This document shows positions 49,201 to 57,982 of a stretch of DNA of 64,000 nt, piece after piece. The first letter of the stretch is position 1. Every line of letters begins with the position of its first letter. The notes beneath the pieces are model-generated. The model saw only the letters and a list, made by a program, of their open reading frames with translations, ran no database searches and was not told where the DNA came from. Made by a program: the position numbers and the translations under genes. Origin of the DNA: Bacteroidales bacterium (GTDB lineage: Bacteria > Bacteroidota > Bacteroidia > Bacteroidales > Bacteroidaceae); assembly GCA_018064685.1 (NCBI GenBank), contig JAGHUS010000152.1:1-64000 (forward strand). The letters are read 5' to 3'.

Positions 49201-49626
49201 CAGAAAGGTGGCTACACAGTGAGTCAGAAGGTCGAGGGCTTGCCTAATGGTGTTTATCAGTTGGTGGTAAGTGCATCTGCCGATTACGACCAGGATGTCG
49301 AGGTCTTTGCCGGCGACCAGCACGTCACTACCGTTTCCAGCGACTTCGGTCCCTTCTATTTCATGGACGTTGTCGTGGACGACGTCAAGGTCGAGGATGG
49401 TACGCTCGTCATCGGAGCTTCTTCGGTCGACGCCAATATCAAGGTCGACAATTTCCGTCTCTACTTGAAGGAGGCCGATGTCACAGATATAATCCTCACC
49501 CCCACATCTGCCGATGAGCGGAGCGTTAAGACTGGTGTGTACGACCTGAGCGGACGCAAGCTGAGCGACAGCCGTCAGCTGAAGTCTGGCATCTATGTCA
49601 TCAACGGCAAGAAGGTGATGAGATAA
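46204..49626 (+). CDS. secreted C10 family (streptopain-like) cysteine peptidase with long C-terminal extension
   Basis: Spi-like prodomain; catalytic CLTGCVATAASQILYYW and WSGHAIVLDGYQINGNLFHFNFGWGGQGDGYY; tail VYDLSGRKLSDSRQLKSGIYVINGKKVMR. Confidence 0.92.
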   Translation: MKKTTVFNAKRFLLLLILLVTAGSVLHADPITPVRARQIAAEFVGTKSLQSVKRRRDVASLQESKPLYVFSRGENQGYVFVSGSDCLPEIIGYTDSGDFDEETASPQLLAYLDHFSRMAEAAEAQNLPARQQRKAAGTKNIKPLLTSHWHQTWPYNNMCPKRPDSNDLCLTGCVATAASQILYYWRKDMPSRTSYNTPTYNGWSGNADVTVSIPSGTPLKWDLMKDSYGSSDPKEYQDAAALLNYVIGTCDWMGYNASSGAYIWDLVGPFEKQFNMLSKEIRKNRDRYSQASWEKRIIQDLEKGYPIEYAGYQVEENGNWSGHAIVLDGYQINGNLFHFNFGWGGQGDGYYTVEEDGVNGFGVDQALVVDIHPKKPNLDGSILRCPSELIARMPNSVTVEVTNNSTLPYQGVYLYCLSGTAKLSASSTVTASDKETLIPVGESMQFTFDFTPTSTRGYTIYLADANKNVLAQTSLVTCAGSEAKLKLDELRADGSETETMTIEGKQVEVHRIYNTGKTNIYATLTNATDATLCAPTIKAEYCAYDPETGTFGSTVTKSPKTTVFQPGGTSTVEYNLPFGTTSGKLTEGTIFKFFLTGTAAASVTNDIEFEEGQNALYFKMMGNDMTLAEGSDSTECIVSGHYNEQAFSEQATDINVCRYDFTAVKGINSVPKAANSNALFYMNEEQNIHGTNVIVDGVADVLELTPGFSFLPKADFKALKAICHVSQGVGNFSTAILPFDCKVPDGMFARKIDEITTTSTSACANSNDTMLRGVPYVILSDKAMDLTAENVLVSVATPADQVGKAFKGTFVNQTAVSGNYLLSEDATPYFMAAVGQPIPALTGYMNATGRIRMSTSDLLSSDKKLRTLVQTVMDGLGMLAEQDGYAAKADMDVAYKVLAEAEAMITSYATTEEMNDKIKEIEAALALASKSSMKKGSNGFIDKTLMIANPSFEETTLCKGWTRTDSEGNADTKNFKSSNITTSLANYMSGADGSKVLIIQKGGYTVSQKVEGLPNGVYQLVVSASADYDQDVEVFAGDQHVTTVSSDFGPFYFMDVVVDDVKVEDGTLVIGASSVDANIKVDNFRLYLKEADVTDIILTPTSADERSVKTGVYDLSGRKLSDSRQLKSGIYVINGKKVMR

Positions 49627-49650
49627 GTTTGAAAAGTTAAAACAATAGAT

Positions 49651-51582
49651 ATGAGAAAGACTTTATTTGCCGCTATGGCTATCAGTTCGTTGGGTGCCAT
49701 GGCCCAGGTTTCGGAGCGGGACTTCGAGTTTCGTACCTTGCGTCCGGAGCATATCGTGAACTATGTGACCGATGCTACGGGTACGCGGCTAGGTATGCAT
49801 CGTGTAGGTGTGCCAGGCAAGACGTTTCCCCTCACCGGTGCACCCAAGATCCCCATTCTCCTTGTCGAGTTTCCCGACCGTCCTTTCTATGCTTCGGGCA
49901 AGACAAGCGAAGAAGTGCTCGAAAACTTCGATTATTACTTCAACGGCTTCGACGATGACGAGGTTTATCGTCACGTCGGCAGTATCGGTTCTGTTTTCGG
50001 CTATTTCAATGATATGAGTCGTGGCCAGTTCCTGCCCGACTTCGAGCTTATTGGTCCTATCATGATGGACCATGGCTATGCCACTTATGGCTACGATGGT
50101 GACAGTGGCTATGATGCCAACGTAAGAGCCTTGTACAAGGAGGCTGTCACGAAGGCCATGGAGCAGTTTGCGGTAGATTGGAGTAAGTTCGATAATAATG
50201 GCGACGGATCGGTTGATTTTCTGCACTTTATCCATTCCGGATGGGGGCAGAATATTAATCATAATGCCGACAAGGATGCTATCTGGGCAAAAGAGTATGG
50301 CGGAGGTATGACCATCACTCTGGACAATGGTCAGAGCGTCAAGCTTGCTTGTTTCGGCATCTCGGCCGAAGCACGTTACAAAAATGAGGGTCAGGTAGCC
50401 AAGGACATCGAAAGTGGAGATTTCCCTAATGGCTACAATCCTGACAATATGAAAATGGACGGCATCGGCGTCTGCCTGCACGAGATGAGCCATGCTCTCG
50501 GCTTGCCCGACTTCTACGATACACATTATGAAGCCTTCGGAATGGATATTTGGAGTATTATGGACTACGGAGAATACTGTGTAGACGGTTATCAGCCTGT
50601 AGGTTACACTGCCTACGAACGTAATTTCTTTGGCTGGGAACCACTCGAAACACTTACCGAGCCTCAGGTACTCACGCTGAAGTGTTTTGTCGATGGCGGA
50701 GTGGGGTACAAGATAGTAAATCCTGCCAACCCGAACGAATACTATGTTATAGAGAACCGCCAAGGCAAAGGGTGGGATACGTATCTGGGCTCGAGGGTAG
50801 GACACGGATTGCAGGTTACGCATGTTGATTATAATGAAAGCAAATGGTCGAACAATAGTGTCAATACTGATGCCAAGCATCAACGCATGACCATCATCGC
50901 TGCCAATAACAGTTATCTTGGCACAAATGTCGCGTCAAGCATGTCGGAGTGGCGCGAATGCCTGGGTGGCCAGTTGTATCCTGGCACTACGTTCAACTTC
51001 AATCTCACCGACGAGTCTACGCCTGCAGCCACAGTCTTCACCCCCTACAACAGCCGTTACTTTATGTCGCAACCTCTGCGCAACATCACCGAGAACGAAG
51101 ATGGTACGGTGACGGTATGCTTCCGTACTAATGGCAAGTTAGACGTGCCCGAGACCAATGCTGCAAGCGACATTAGCGAGCATGGCTTTACTGCCAGTTG
51201 GGAGCCTGTCGAGAATGCCACAAAATACGTCGTCGAGATGGAGATGGAGGGCGAGAGTGCACGTGTCGACACGCTGAGCGAACTCAGCATCTCCTACGAG
51301 GACCTGAAGGCCAGTACGGCTGCCAGGTTCCGCGTCATGGCCTTGGCCGATTCGCCCGAAGACTACATCGGCAGTGACTGGAGCGAGTATGTCTATCTCA
51401 ACACCGATGAGGATACCATCGATCAGTTGCCCGACAGCGAGAAGATGGTACACGTGTATGCTATGAATGGCATGCCTGTAACTTATTGTAAGGCCAGCGA
51501 TATACGCCGCCTCTTCATCCGTACCGGTGTCTATGTGGTTAAGTATCAGAATGGCTCAACCCGAAAAGTCATGATAAAATGA
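49651..51582 (+). CDS. secreted M6 family metalloprotease-like protein with Fn3-like domain
   Basis: HEMSHALGLPDFYDTHYEAFGMDIWSIMDYG; DNNGDGSVDFLHFIHSGWGQN. Confidence 0.92.
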   Translation: MRKTLFAAMAISSLGAMAQVSERDFEFRTLRPEHIVNYVTDATGTRLGMHRVGVPGKTFPLTGAPKIPILLVEFPDRPFYASGKTSEEVLENFDYYFNGFDDDEVYRHVGSIGSVFGYFNDMSRGQFLPDFELIGPIMMDHGYATYGYDGDSGYDANVRALYKEAVTKAMEQFAVDWSKFDNNGDGSVDFLHFIHSGWGQNINHNADKDAIWAKEYGGGMTITLDNGQSVKLACFGISAEARYKNEGQVAKDIESGDFPNGYNPDNMKMDGIGVCLHEMSHALGLPDFYDTHYEAFGMDIWSIMDYGEYCVDGYQPVGYTAYERNFFGWEPLETLTEPQVLTLKCFVDGGVGYKIVNPANPNEYYVIENRQGKGWDTYLGSRVGHGLQVTHVDYNESKWSNNSVNTDAKHQRMTIIAANNSYLGTNVASSMSEWRECLGGQLYPGTTFNFNLTDESTPAATVFTPYNSRYFMSQPLRNITENEDGTVTVCFRTNGKLDVPETNAASDISEHGFTASWEPVENATKYVVEMEMEGESARVDTLSELSISYEDLKASTAARFRVMALADSPEDYIGSDWSEYVYLNTDEDTIDQLPDSEKMVHVYAMNGMPVTYCKASDIRRLFIRTGVYVVKYQNGSTRKVMIK

Positions 51583-53237
51583 GAAGGTTCCTTTCTGCTG
51601 CTTTCTTTCTCTTTTCTGTCATGGCGCTAGCCGTGCCGGCCAAGCGTGTAAAGCGCATCATCACGCTGCCCGACGGCTCGCAAAAAGAGGTTGTGCTGAG
51701 TGGTGATGAACATGTCCATTTTTATCTCGATGCCGACGGGAATACCTACGAGCAACGCTCTGACTATGAATTTATTAAGGTAGATAAGAAAGAACTACTC
51801 GACCGCTGGCAGCAACGCTTGTCGCTACGCAATGCCACGCGTGCCCGTAGGGCAGCTGCCCGCAAGGCCAAGTGGGGCTCGGCATCCAATCCTATTTCGG
51901 GTAGCAAGAAGGGATTGGTCATTCTGGTTAATTTTTCCGACAAAAGTATGACACCTGCCCACAACCTGTCCTACTTCAATGACTACTTCAACCTTGAAGG
52001 TTTCAGTCAGGACGATATGGCGGGAAGTGTGCATGACTATTTCAAGGAGTGCAGCTATGGCCAGTTCGATCTCACCTTTGACGTGGTGGGGCCTGTCACC
52101 GTCAGCAAGTCCATGTCCTACTATGGCAAGAACAACAGTGTTGGTGATGACATGCATCCTGGCGAGCTGGTCATCGAGGCTTGCCGTCTGGCTGATGAGA
52201 AGGGAGTCGACTTCTCCACCTACGATTGGGATGGCGATGGGTATGTAGATCAGGTCTATGTACTCTATGCTGGCTATGGCGAAAATGCTGGAGCATCCTC
52301 GAACACTATTTGGCCGCATGAGTGTGACCTCACAACCGAGGAAATGTATGGCGATGGTACGGGGCCTGTTTTTTTAGATGGTGTAATGATTGATACCTAT
52401 GCCGTGTCATCCGAATTGGCAGGTAGCCGAGGAACGCGAGTCAGCGGCATCGGCACAGCCTGTCATGAATTCAGCCATTGTATGTGCATTCCCGATTTGT
52501 ACGACATCAATTACAGTCTCTTTGGCATGAACTCTTGGGACATTATGGACTGCGGTTCCTACAACGGCAAACTCGACGACGGTGAGTGTCCCGCAGCCTT
52601 TACCAGCTACGAACGCATGTACTGTGGATGGCTTACTCCCACTGTTTTGTCCGATCCCTGCCAAGTGTCTCTTAAGCCGCTCAATACCAATGCCGAGGCT
52701 TACATCATCTATAACCCCGCCAATCATAACGAATATTATTTGTTGGAAAACCATCAGCAGCAAGGGTTCAGTACGTATGATGCAGCCCATGGCATGCTTA
52801 TTTTGCATGTCGATTTCGACAAGAAGTCATGGGAGGAAAATACCGTCAACGTAATGCCGGGGCACGAGCGTCTTACCATCATTCCTGCCGATAATTCACG
52901 CAGTGAAAGAAACTTGTATGGCGACACTTGGCCGGGCACGAAACAGAATACCTCGCTCACCGACACCACAACCCCTGCAGCCACCTTGTACAACCGAAAC
53001 ACCAACGGACGTAAGTTCTTGGGCAAGCCCATCACAGATATTGCTGAGAACGATGGCATCGTCAGCTTCACCTTCGATGGTGGTGTTCCCTCCGCCGTTC
53101 CTTGGCTCAAGACGACAAACGGAGATGAAGAGGTGGAGCTGGGAAAAGTAAGGATTTATGATTTGAATGGACGTGTCACCGAGCAGCCCCCATTGCATGG
53201 CATTCATATAGTTAATGGCCGAAAAGTATTAAAGTAA
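51579..53237 (+). CDS. secreted M6 family metalloprotease-like protein
   Basis: HEFSHCMCIPDLYDINYSLFGMNSWDIMDCG; 4-bp ATGA overlap with the preceding gene; tail YDLNGRVTEQPPLHGIHIVNGRKVLK. Confidence 0.92.
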   Translation: MRRFLSAAFFLFSVMALAVPAKRVKRIITLPDGSQKEVVLSGDEHVHFYLDADGNTYEQRSDYEFIKVDKKELLDRWQQRLSLRNATRARRAAARKAKWGSASNPISGSKKGLVILVNFSDKSMTPAHNLSYFNDYFNLEGFSQDDMAGSVHDYFKECSYGQFDLTFDVVGPVTVSKSMSYYGKNNSVGDDMHPGELVIEACRLADEKGVDFSTYDWDGDGYVDQVYVLYAGYGENAGASSNTIWPHECDLTTEEMYGDGTGPVFLDGVMIDTYAVSSELAGSRGTRVSGIGTACHEFSHCMCIPDLYDINYSLFGMNSWDIMDCGSYNGKLDDGECPAAFTSYERMYCGWLTPTVLSDPCQVSLKPLNTNAEAYIIYNPANHNEYYLLENHQQQGFSTYDAAHGMLILHVDFDKKSWEENTVNVMPGHERLTIIPADNSRSERNLYGDTWPGTKQNTSLTDTTTPAATLYNRNTNGRKFLGKPITDIAENDGIVSFTFDGGVPSAVPWLKTTNGDEEVELGKVRIYDLNGRVTEQPPLHGIHIVNGRKVLK

Positions 53238-53344
53238 TACGAGGCGGGTTCTGAGCAATTGTTCCGTTATGCCCTAATGGGCTTGAATGGCAGTTTTACG
53301 TCATTTGTACAATGCTTATTTCGTTGCTGCAGCTTTTTGGAAAT

Positions 53345-53396
53345 CTCGCTAGACTTTTTCTGAAATCTCGCTAGACTTTTTTGAAAAAGACGCTAC
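53345..53396. repeat. 22-bp-period repeat (ctcgctagactttttctgaaat)
   Basis: cgcta cores at 53347, 53369 and 53391. Confidence 0.8.
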
Positions 53397-53439
53397 GGAA
53401 TTTCTGAAAAGCTGCAGCATCTTTTGTTTGCAATTGCAG

Positions 53440-53467
53440 CGTCTTCAGCCCGAAGACGTTTTTTTTG
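53440..53467 (+). terminator. intrinsic terminator downstream of the M6 gene pair
   Basis: CGTCTTC-agccc-GAAGACG then TTTTTTTT. Confidence 0.85.
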
Positions 53468-53757
53468 TTTTTGTGATGCTTGCAATAAGTGTTGTGTGAG
53501 GTCCTCGGTGATGGAGAAAAGTTTTTAGGCGTCATTCTTGAAATGTGTATTCCAAGTGTAGGATGTGTCAAATAAATTTCCATCATTTTTGCCTTGTTCT
53601 TGCTTTTCGTCTCTTTCCTCCGTTCAGCCTTCTTTGTGTGTTCGCTTTTGTTGCAACTATCATTTCGTCTGGCCCTTTCTTTGCAGTCTATGTCCCATTA
53701 TTCGTTGTGTTCGACACATTTTCTGCGGCATAATTTTTATTTTATAAATAAATTTGT

Positions 53758-53765
53758 TAACTTTG
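53758..53765 (+). promoter_or_regulatory. Bacteroidetes -7 box (TAACTTTG) for the kinase/phosphatase island
   Basis: Matches TAnnTTTG, 20 bp before the ATG at 53786. Confidence 0.55.
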
Positions 53766-53785
53766 CGGCGAAATAACAGAAAATT

Positions 53786-54712
53786 ATGTCTACAGAAAAC
53801 AATAGCGAAAATGGTATGTTGCGTGCTAAAGAGCGCGAACAGGAATTGAAATTGCCCAAGGGCATGACTCTCATTAGTGCCGATACGGCCGAGCAGAGTC
53901 TGGCATCTGGCGTGTGCAGTGTCTGTGGTGCTACCAATGACCCCGATGCATTGTTCTGCGAACATTGTGGTGCACGTCTGCGTGAATTGCTCTGCCCCAA
54001 ATGCGGGGCTCCTTTGAGCGAGGATGCCGATTACTGCGAGCGTTGCCATACCTATGTCAACACCGACCATTGTCCTTTCTGCAATGGCTTGGTTGACGAC
54101 CACGACACATTCTGTCCCAGTTGCGGAGCCCCCTTGTCGGGTATCGAATGTCCCGTATGCCACAGTCTTGGACATTTTGGCTTCTGCGGTTCGTGTGGCA
54201 CTCCTCTCACCGATAGTGCCCGCCTTGAACTGCAGATGGCATGGGAGGATCAGCCCTATGCCGATAAGGTGCACCAGCTGGAGGAGGAACTCGAAAAGCT
54301 GTGGCTTACACGCCCTGTGGAGAGCGAGCAGCAACAGGCCGACATCGAGCGGGTGCGTATGCTGTGCCAGCGTGTGAAGGAACTTATGGCTCAGGAGGGC
54401 GAGAATACCTATCAGGTAGAAGGAGAGCCTGACAATGGCCCCGTTCCGATGAGCGAATCTGAGTTGAAGCAGAAGATCCTGAACAAGCAGGAAGCCCTGC
54501 AGGTACTTCTTGATACTATGGCTATGCCGCCTCAGGAGAATTCGGCCTTGGCTCGTAACTATGCCATGGCCCGCAAGCCCCATATAAGCCGTCTGGCATG
54601 GAAGTGCAATTACAAGCACGCCCTGCATACTAGTCCGTTGGGCTGTGCATGTCCGAAGATGGGTGGCAAGTGGGTGATAACGGACGGAAGGACGGAGATA
54701 CAGGATGATTGA
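53786..54712 (+). CDS. multi-zinc-ribbon protein
   Basis: Eight CxxC knuckles in tandem (CSVCG/CEHCG, CPKCG/CERCH, CPFCN/CPSCG, CPVCH/CGSCG), a coiled linker, and a Cys/His-containing C-terminus CNYKHALHTSPLGCACPKMGGKW. Confidence 0.88.
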   Translation: MSTENNSENGMLRAKEREQELKLPKGMTLISADTAEQSLASGVCSVCGATNDPDALFCEHCGARLRELLCPKCGAPLSEDADYCERCHTYVNTDHCPFCNGLVDDHDTFCPSCGAPLSGIECPVCHSLGHFGFCGSCGTPLTDSARLELQMAWEDQPYADKVHQLEEELEKLWLTRPVESEQQQADIERVRMLCQRVKELMAQEGENTYQVEGEPDNGPVPMSESELKQKILNKQEALQVLLDTMAMPPQENSALARNYAMARKPHISRLAWKCNYKHALHTSPLGCACPKMGGKWVITDGRTEIQDD

Positions 54713-54736
54713 AAACCTTAATCTAGAATACGGGAT

Positions 54737-57700
54737 ATGACAACTATAAGCGAATATAAACAGAAAACGGATACAGCCCTGAGCAGCACCGACAGAACGG
54801 TGACGGGAACCAATCTCACGAAGGGACAGTTCGTGCCCAGCCTGCAGCCTCTGATGCCTCAGGCCGAGGCAGCAGAAGGCATCACCATGCACGATGCCAC
54901 GACGGCACGCACTGGTGGCCAGAAGGGTAGCACGGTGCCGCTGATCTCGGCTGGTGGCGAAGTGGAATTTGTGCTGAAGGGATTGCGCTACAAGGCCGTG
55001 AAGAGTATATCGGAGAGTAGCGGCGAGGCACAGCTGGTGCTGGTTGAGCGCAACGAGAAGCGGTACTGTCTGAAGGTGTACTATCCCAACTTCCATTTCA
55101 AGGATCAGATACTCAATGCCGTGTGGAATATGAATGTCGACATGGTAGTGAAGCTGCACGACTATGGCCGCACCGTAGTGAATGGCTTGGAGCGCGACTA
55201 CGAGCTGATGGAATATCTCGAAGGAGGCACTCTTTCGCAGTTCCGTCTTGAAGGCGACATGCGCAAGTTCCGTCTCATAGCCCTGCAGGCCGCCGCAGCA
55301 CTGGCAGTATGCCACAGCTTCGGCATCATACACAAAGACATAAAGCCCGGCAACTATTTCTTCCGCGACACGGAGCATACACAGCTGGTGCTGGGCGACT
55401 TCGGCATCAGTACCAAGATGAAGGAGGGCGAGGAGCTGTTGCGCACCAGTCAGGCACGCACGCCAGCCTTTGCAGCCCCCGAGATGTATGATGACGTGAT
55501 AGATGGCGAGGTAGAGATCGACAACAAGGTGGACTTCTACTCGTTGGGCATCACGCTCATGTATCTGTGGTTGGGCAAGAGTCCTTTCTCGAAGAACGAA
55601 CGCCTGATGATGCGTCTCAAGCAGGAAGGCCGCCTGCCTCATCTTGACGAGTTGCCCGAACGTGTGGCCATGATTGTGAGGGGTATGACGTGCGTCAACC
55701 CACGTCGCCGTTGGGGCTTCGAGGAGGTGGAACGCTGGTTCAAGGGCGAGGACGTGCCTGTCGACACGAGCAGTGTGTATCTGCGTTACAAGAACTTCAT
55801 CGTCGATCCTGAACGTAACCTTGTGGCCCATGACATACGCGAGTTGGTGCCGCTGCTCTACGAGAACCAGGATCTGGCCATCCGCTATCTTTACAGCAAC
55901 CGCCTCAGCACTTGGCTCGACGAGTGTGGCAACAGCAAGATGGCTGTGTTGCTGAACGATATCGTCGAGCATCGTTTCCCCACCAATCAGAAGGCTGGTC
56001 TTATGGCTGCCCTGTATGCCCTGGAGCCCAACTTCCCCTATTACGACATCAGCGGACAGCCTTGCCGCAATGCTTCGGAGATAGCGCTGACACTGATGCG
56101 CAATGCCAAAGAGTACCAGTATCAGCTACAGGACCCCAACGATACGCTTTTCGTGTATCTCGACTCACACTTCTCGCTCAACCTGGACCGTCTCCGCAAT
56201 TATTTCCAGCCAGCCAACGACAAGTCGGTGCTGAAACTGGTGTACGAGGTGGATCATTCTCTGCCCCTGCTCACCACGGCCAAGTGCGATACGATCGAAG
56301 ACCTTGTGTCGGCCTATGCCTCGACCGAGAGAACGGACGATGAATGGAAGGCTATTACCGATGGCAGACTACTGGCATGGCTGTATGGACATGCCGAGAT
56401 GTCGATGTGCGAGGGTGTGAGATTCATCACCTCGCAACAATTGCTGGACGAGCGTACCACAGCCTATCAGGTGCTGTACAGCATAGACCGGAAGAGTGGC
56501 TTCGACCTGGCTGATGCCAATACCGTGGCCAAGGTGGCCGACCTGATGGCCGAACGCATGCGTCTGGCACAGGAGTTGAGTGACGAGGACTTCGAACGCG
56601 AGATGAAGGATTTCATTGCCGTGGGCGGACGACTGGAGATGTATGCCAAGCTGCATCAGTGGAACAACACCCTCATGTCCATGCAGGACATCCTGAACAT
56701 GACGGCACCACACAATACCGAGCGCTATGCCATGTACGACATCCGCACAGCTGCCTACAAGCTGTGCCGAGCTATGGGTGGCCAGCCCGCCTACGAGTTC
56801 CAAGGCGAAGATTATCATGCCGTTGTGCTGAATCCCGACGAGCTGCACAACCTCCCCATCAAGGATGTGCGTGCCGCCATCCGCAACGGGCATCTGGCAC
56901 AGTGGATGAGTGTGTTCTATCACGAGGATCCCACCATAGCCTTCGAGGACGAGCAGCAATACAACGAGATGGTGCGTACCTTCTTGCAGACGGTAGGCTC
57001 TTTCGATGGAGGCGAGATTCACTACAAGCGCTTCACCATTGCCCAGGAGCAGCTGGAGCGAAAGGTGGCAGAGAGCCGTGAGGCGTGGAGCAAGAGTATA
57101 AAGAACAAGAATGTCTTCAGGACGTTCTTTGTGGCTGTCAATGTCATCTGGCTGGTCTTGCTTGCCGTGCTGGGCATCAACGAGACTGTCAATATGCAGA
57201 ATCATGTCTATGCCTACACCATGATGCTTGTGGGTATGCCCGTTGGCGTAATCATGGTGATGCGCAACTATTTCCGTGGCAACGGCATCTCTCTGGGCCT
57301 GCTCTATGCTTTGGGTGGCCTGCTTGTGTCGCTTGTCCCTGCTGCGATATTGTCGCTATGCCTGCACAACTATCCCGGTACAGCCCGGTGGGTCGTCCTG
57401 GCCATGTCGCTCGGCTATGTGGCATTTGGCTTGAAGTATGCCTTTGGCAAAAGCTCCATAGCATCGATAACCGATGACATGAAGGACGCGTTCAAGGTGA
57501 ATGAACAACGTGCCCTGAGCGAGATGCTCTATTACACCTTCCGTTCACGCACCTTCAAGTTCAAGGGCAGCAACTTCGCCTTGATGGATGATGCTGTGGG
57601 TGAGGCTCGCAGTAACAGCACGGAGAAGGTCATAAACTGCTTTATGTGGAGCCTTCTGCCTGCTGTCCTCATATTGGCTATTGTTTGGTATCACAACGAC

Positions 57701-57787
57701 CTGCTCGACCATTACGGTCCCAACATCGATGCGTGGAAGCTGAGTTGGTTTGATTTCTGGTACCAGCTCAAGGCTCTGTTTAGATAA
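54737..57787 (+). CDS. Hanks-type Ser/Thr protein kinase with C-terminal transmembrane segments
   Basis: YCLKVYYPNF (VAIK Lys), IIHKDIKPGNYFF (catalytic loop), LGDFGIS (DFG), TPAFAAPEMY (APE); about 5 hydrophobic segments after residue ~790. Confidence 0.93.
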   Translation: MTTISEYKQKTDTALSSTDRTVTGTNLTKGQFVPSLQPLMPQAEAAEGITMHDATTARTGGQKGSTVPLISAGGEVEFVLKGLRYKAVKSISESSGEAQLVLVERNEKRYCLKVYYPNFHFKDQILNAVWNMNVDMVVKLHDYGRTVVNGLERDYELMEYLEGGTLSQFRLEGDMRKFRLIALQAAAALAVCHSFGIIHKDIKPGNYFFRDTEHTQLVLGDFGISTKMKEGEELLRTSQARTPAFAAPEMYDDVIDGEVEIDNKVDFYSLGITLMYLWLGKSPFSKNERLMMRLKQEGRLPHLDELPERVAMIVRGMTCVNPRRRWGFEEVERWFKGEDVPVDTSSVYLRYKNFIVDPERNLVAHDIRELVPLLYENQDLAIRYLYSNRLSTWLDECGNSKMAVLLNDIVEHRFPTNQKAGLMAALYALEPNFPYYDISGQPCRNASEIALTLMRNAKEYQYQLQDPNDTLFVYLDSHFSLNLDRLRNYFQPANDKSVLKLVYEVDHSLPLLTTAKCDTIEDLVSAYASTERTDDEWKAITDGRLLAWLYGHAEMSMCEGVRFITSQQLLDERTTAYQVLYSIDRKSGFDLADANTVAKVADLMAERMRLAQELSDEDFEREMKDFIAVGGRLEMYAKLHQWNNTLMSMQDILNMTAPHNTERYAMYDIRTAAYKLCRAMGGQPAYEFQGEDYHAVVLNPDELHNLPIKDVRAAIRNGHLAQWMSVFYHEDPTIAFEDEQQYNEMVRTFLQTVGSFDGGEIHYKRFTIAQEQLERKVAESREAWSKSIKNKNVFRTFFVAVNVIWLVLLAVLGINETVNMQNHVYAYTMMLVGMPVGVIMVMRNYFRGNGISLGLLYALGGLLVSLVPAAILSLCLHNYPGTARWVVLAMSLGYVAFGLKYAFGKSSIASITDDMKDAFKVNEQRALSEMLYYTFRSRTFKFKGSNFALMDDAVGEARSNSTEKVINCFMWSLLPAVLILAIVWYHNDLLDHYGPNIDAWKLSWFDFWYQLKALFR

Positions 57788-57975
57788 GAAAACGCCAAGT
57801 CCCCCCAACCGACTAAGCGCCAAGTCCCCTAACCGACTAAACGGCTAAACGATTAAACGCCAAGTCCCCTAAACGACTAAACGACTAAACGGCTAGTCCC
57901 CCAAACGACTAAGCGACTAAACGACTAAACGCCAAGTCCCCCAAACGACTAGTATCCCAAACGACTAAACGACTG
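57788..57975. repeat. short-word array (cgactaaacg / ccaagtcccc) between kinase and AAA+ genes
   Basis: ccaaccgactaagcgccaagtcccctaaccgactaaacggctaaacgattaaacgccaagtcccctaaacgactaaacgactaaacgg... Confidence 0.93.
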
Positions 57976-57982
57976 AAATAAC

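Noticed and set aside
53660-55972. 770-aa minus-strand ORF antisense to the zinc-ribbon and kinase genes
   Set aside because: Composition is His/Leu/Gln-rich without domains and it lies opposite two clearly coding genes; an artefact of codon bias.
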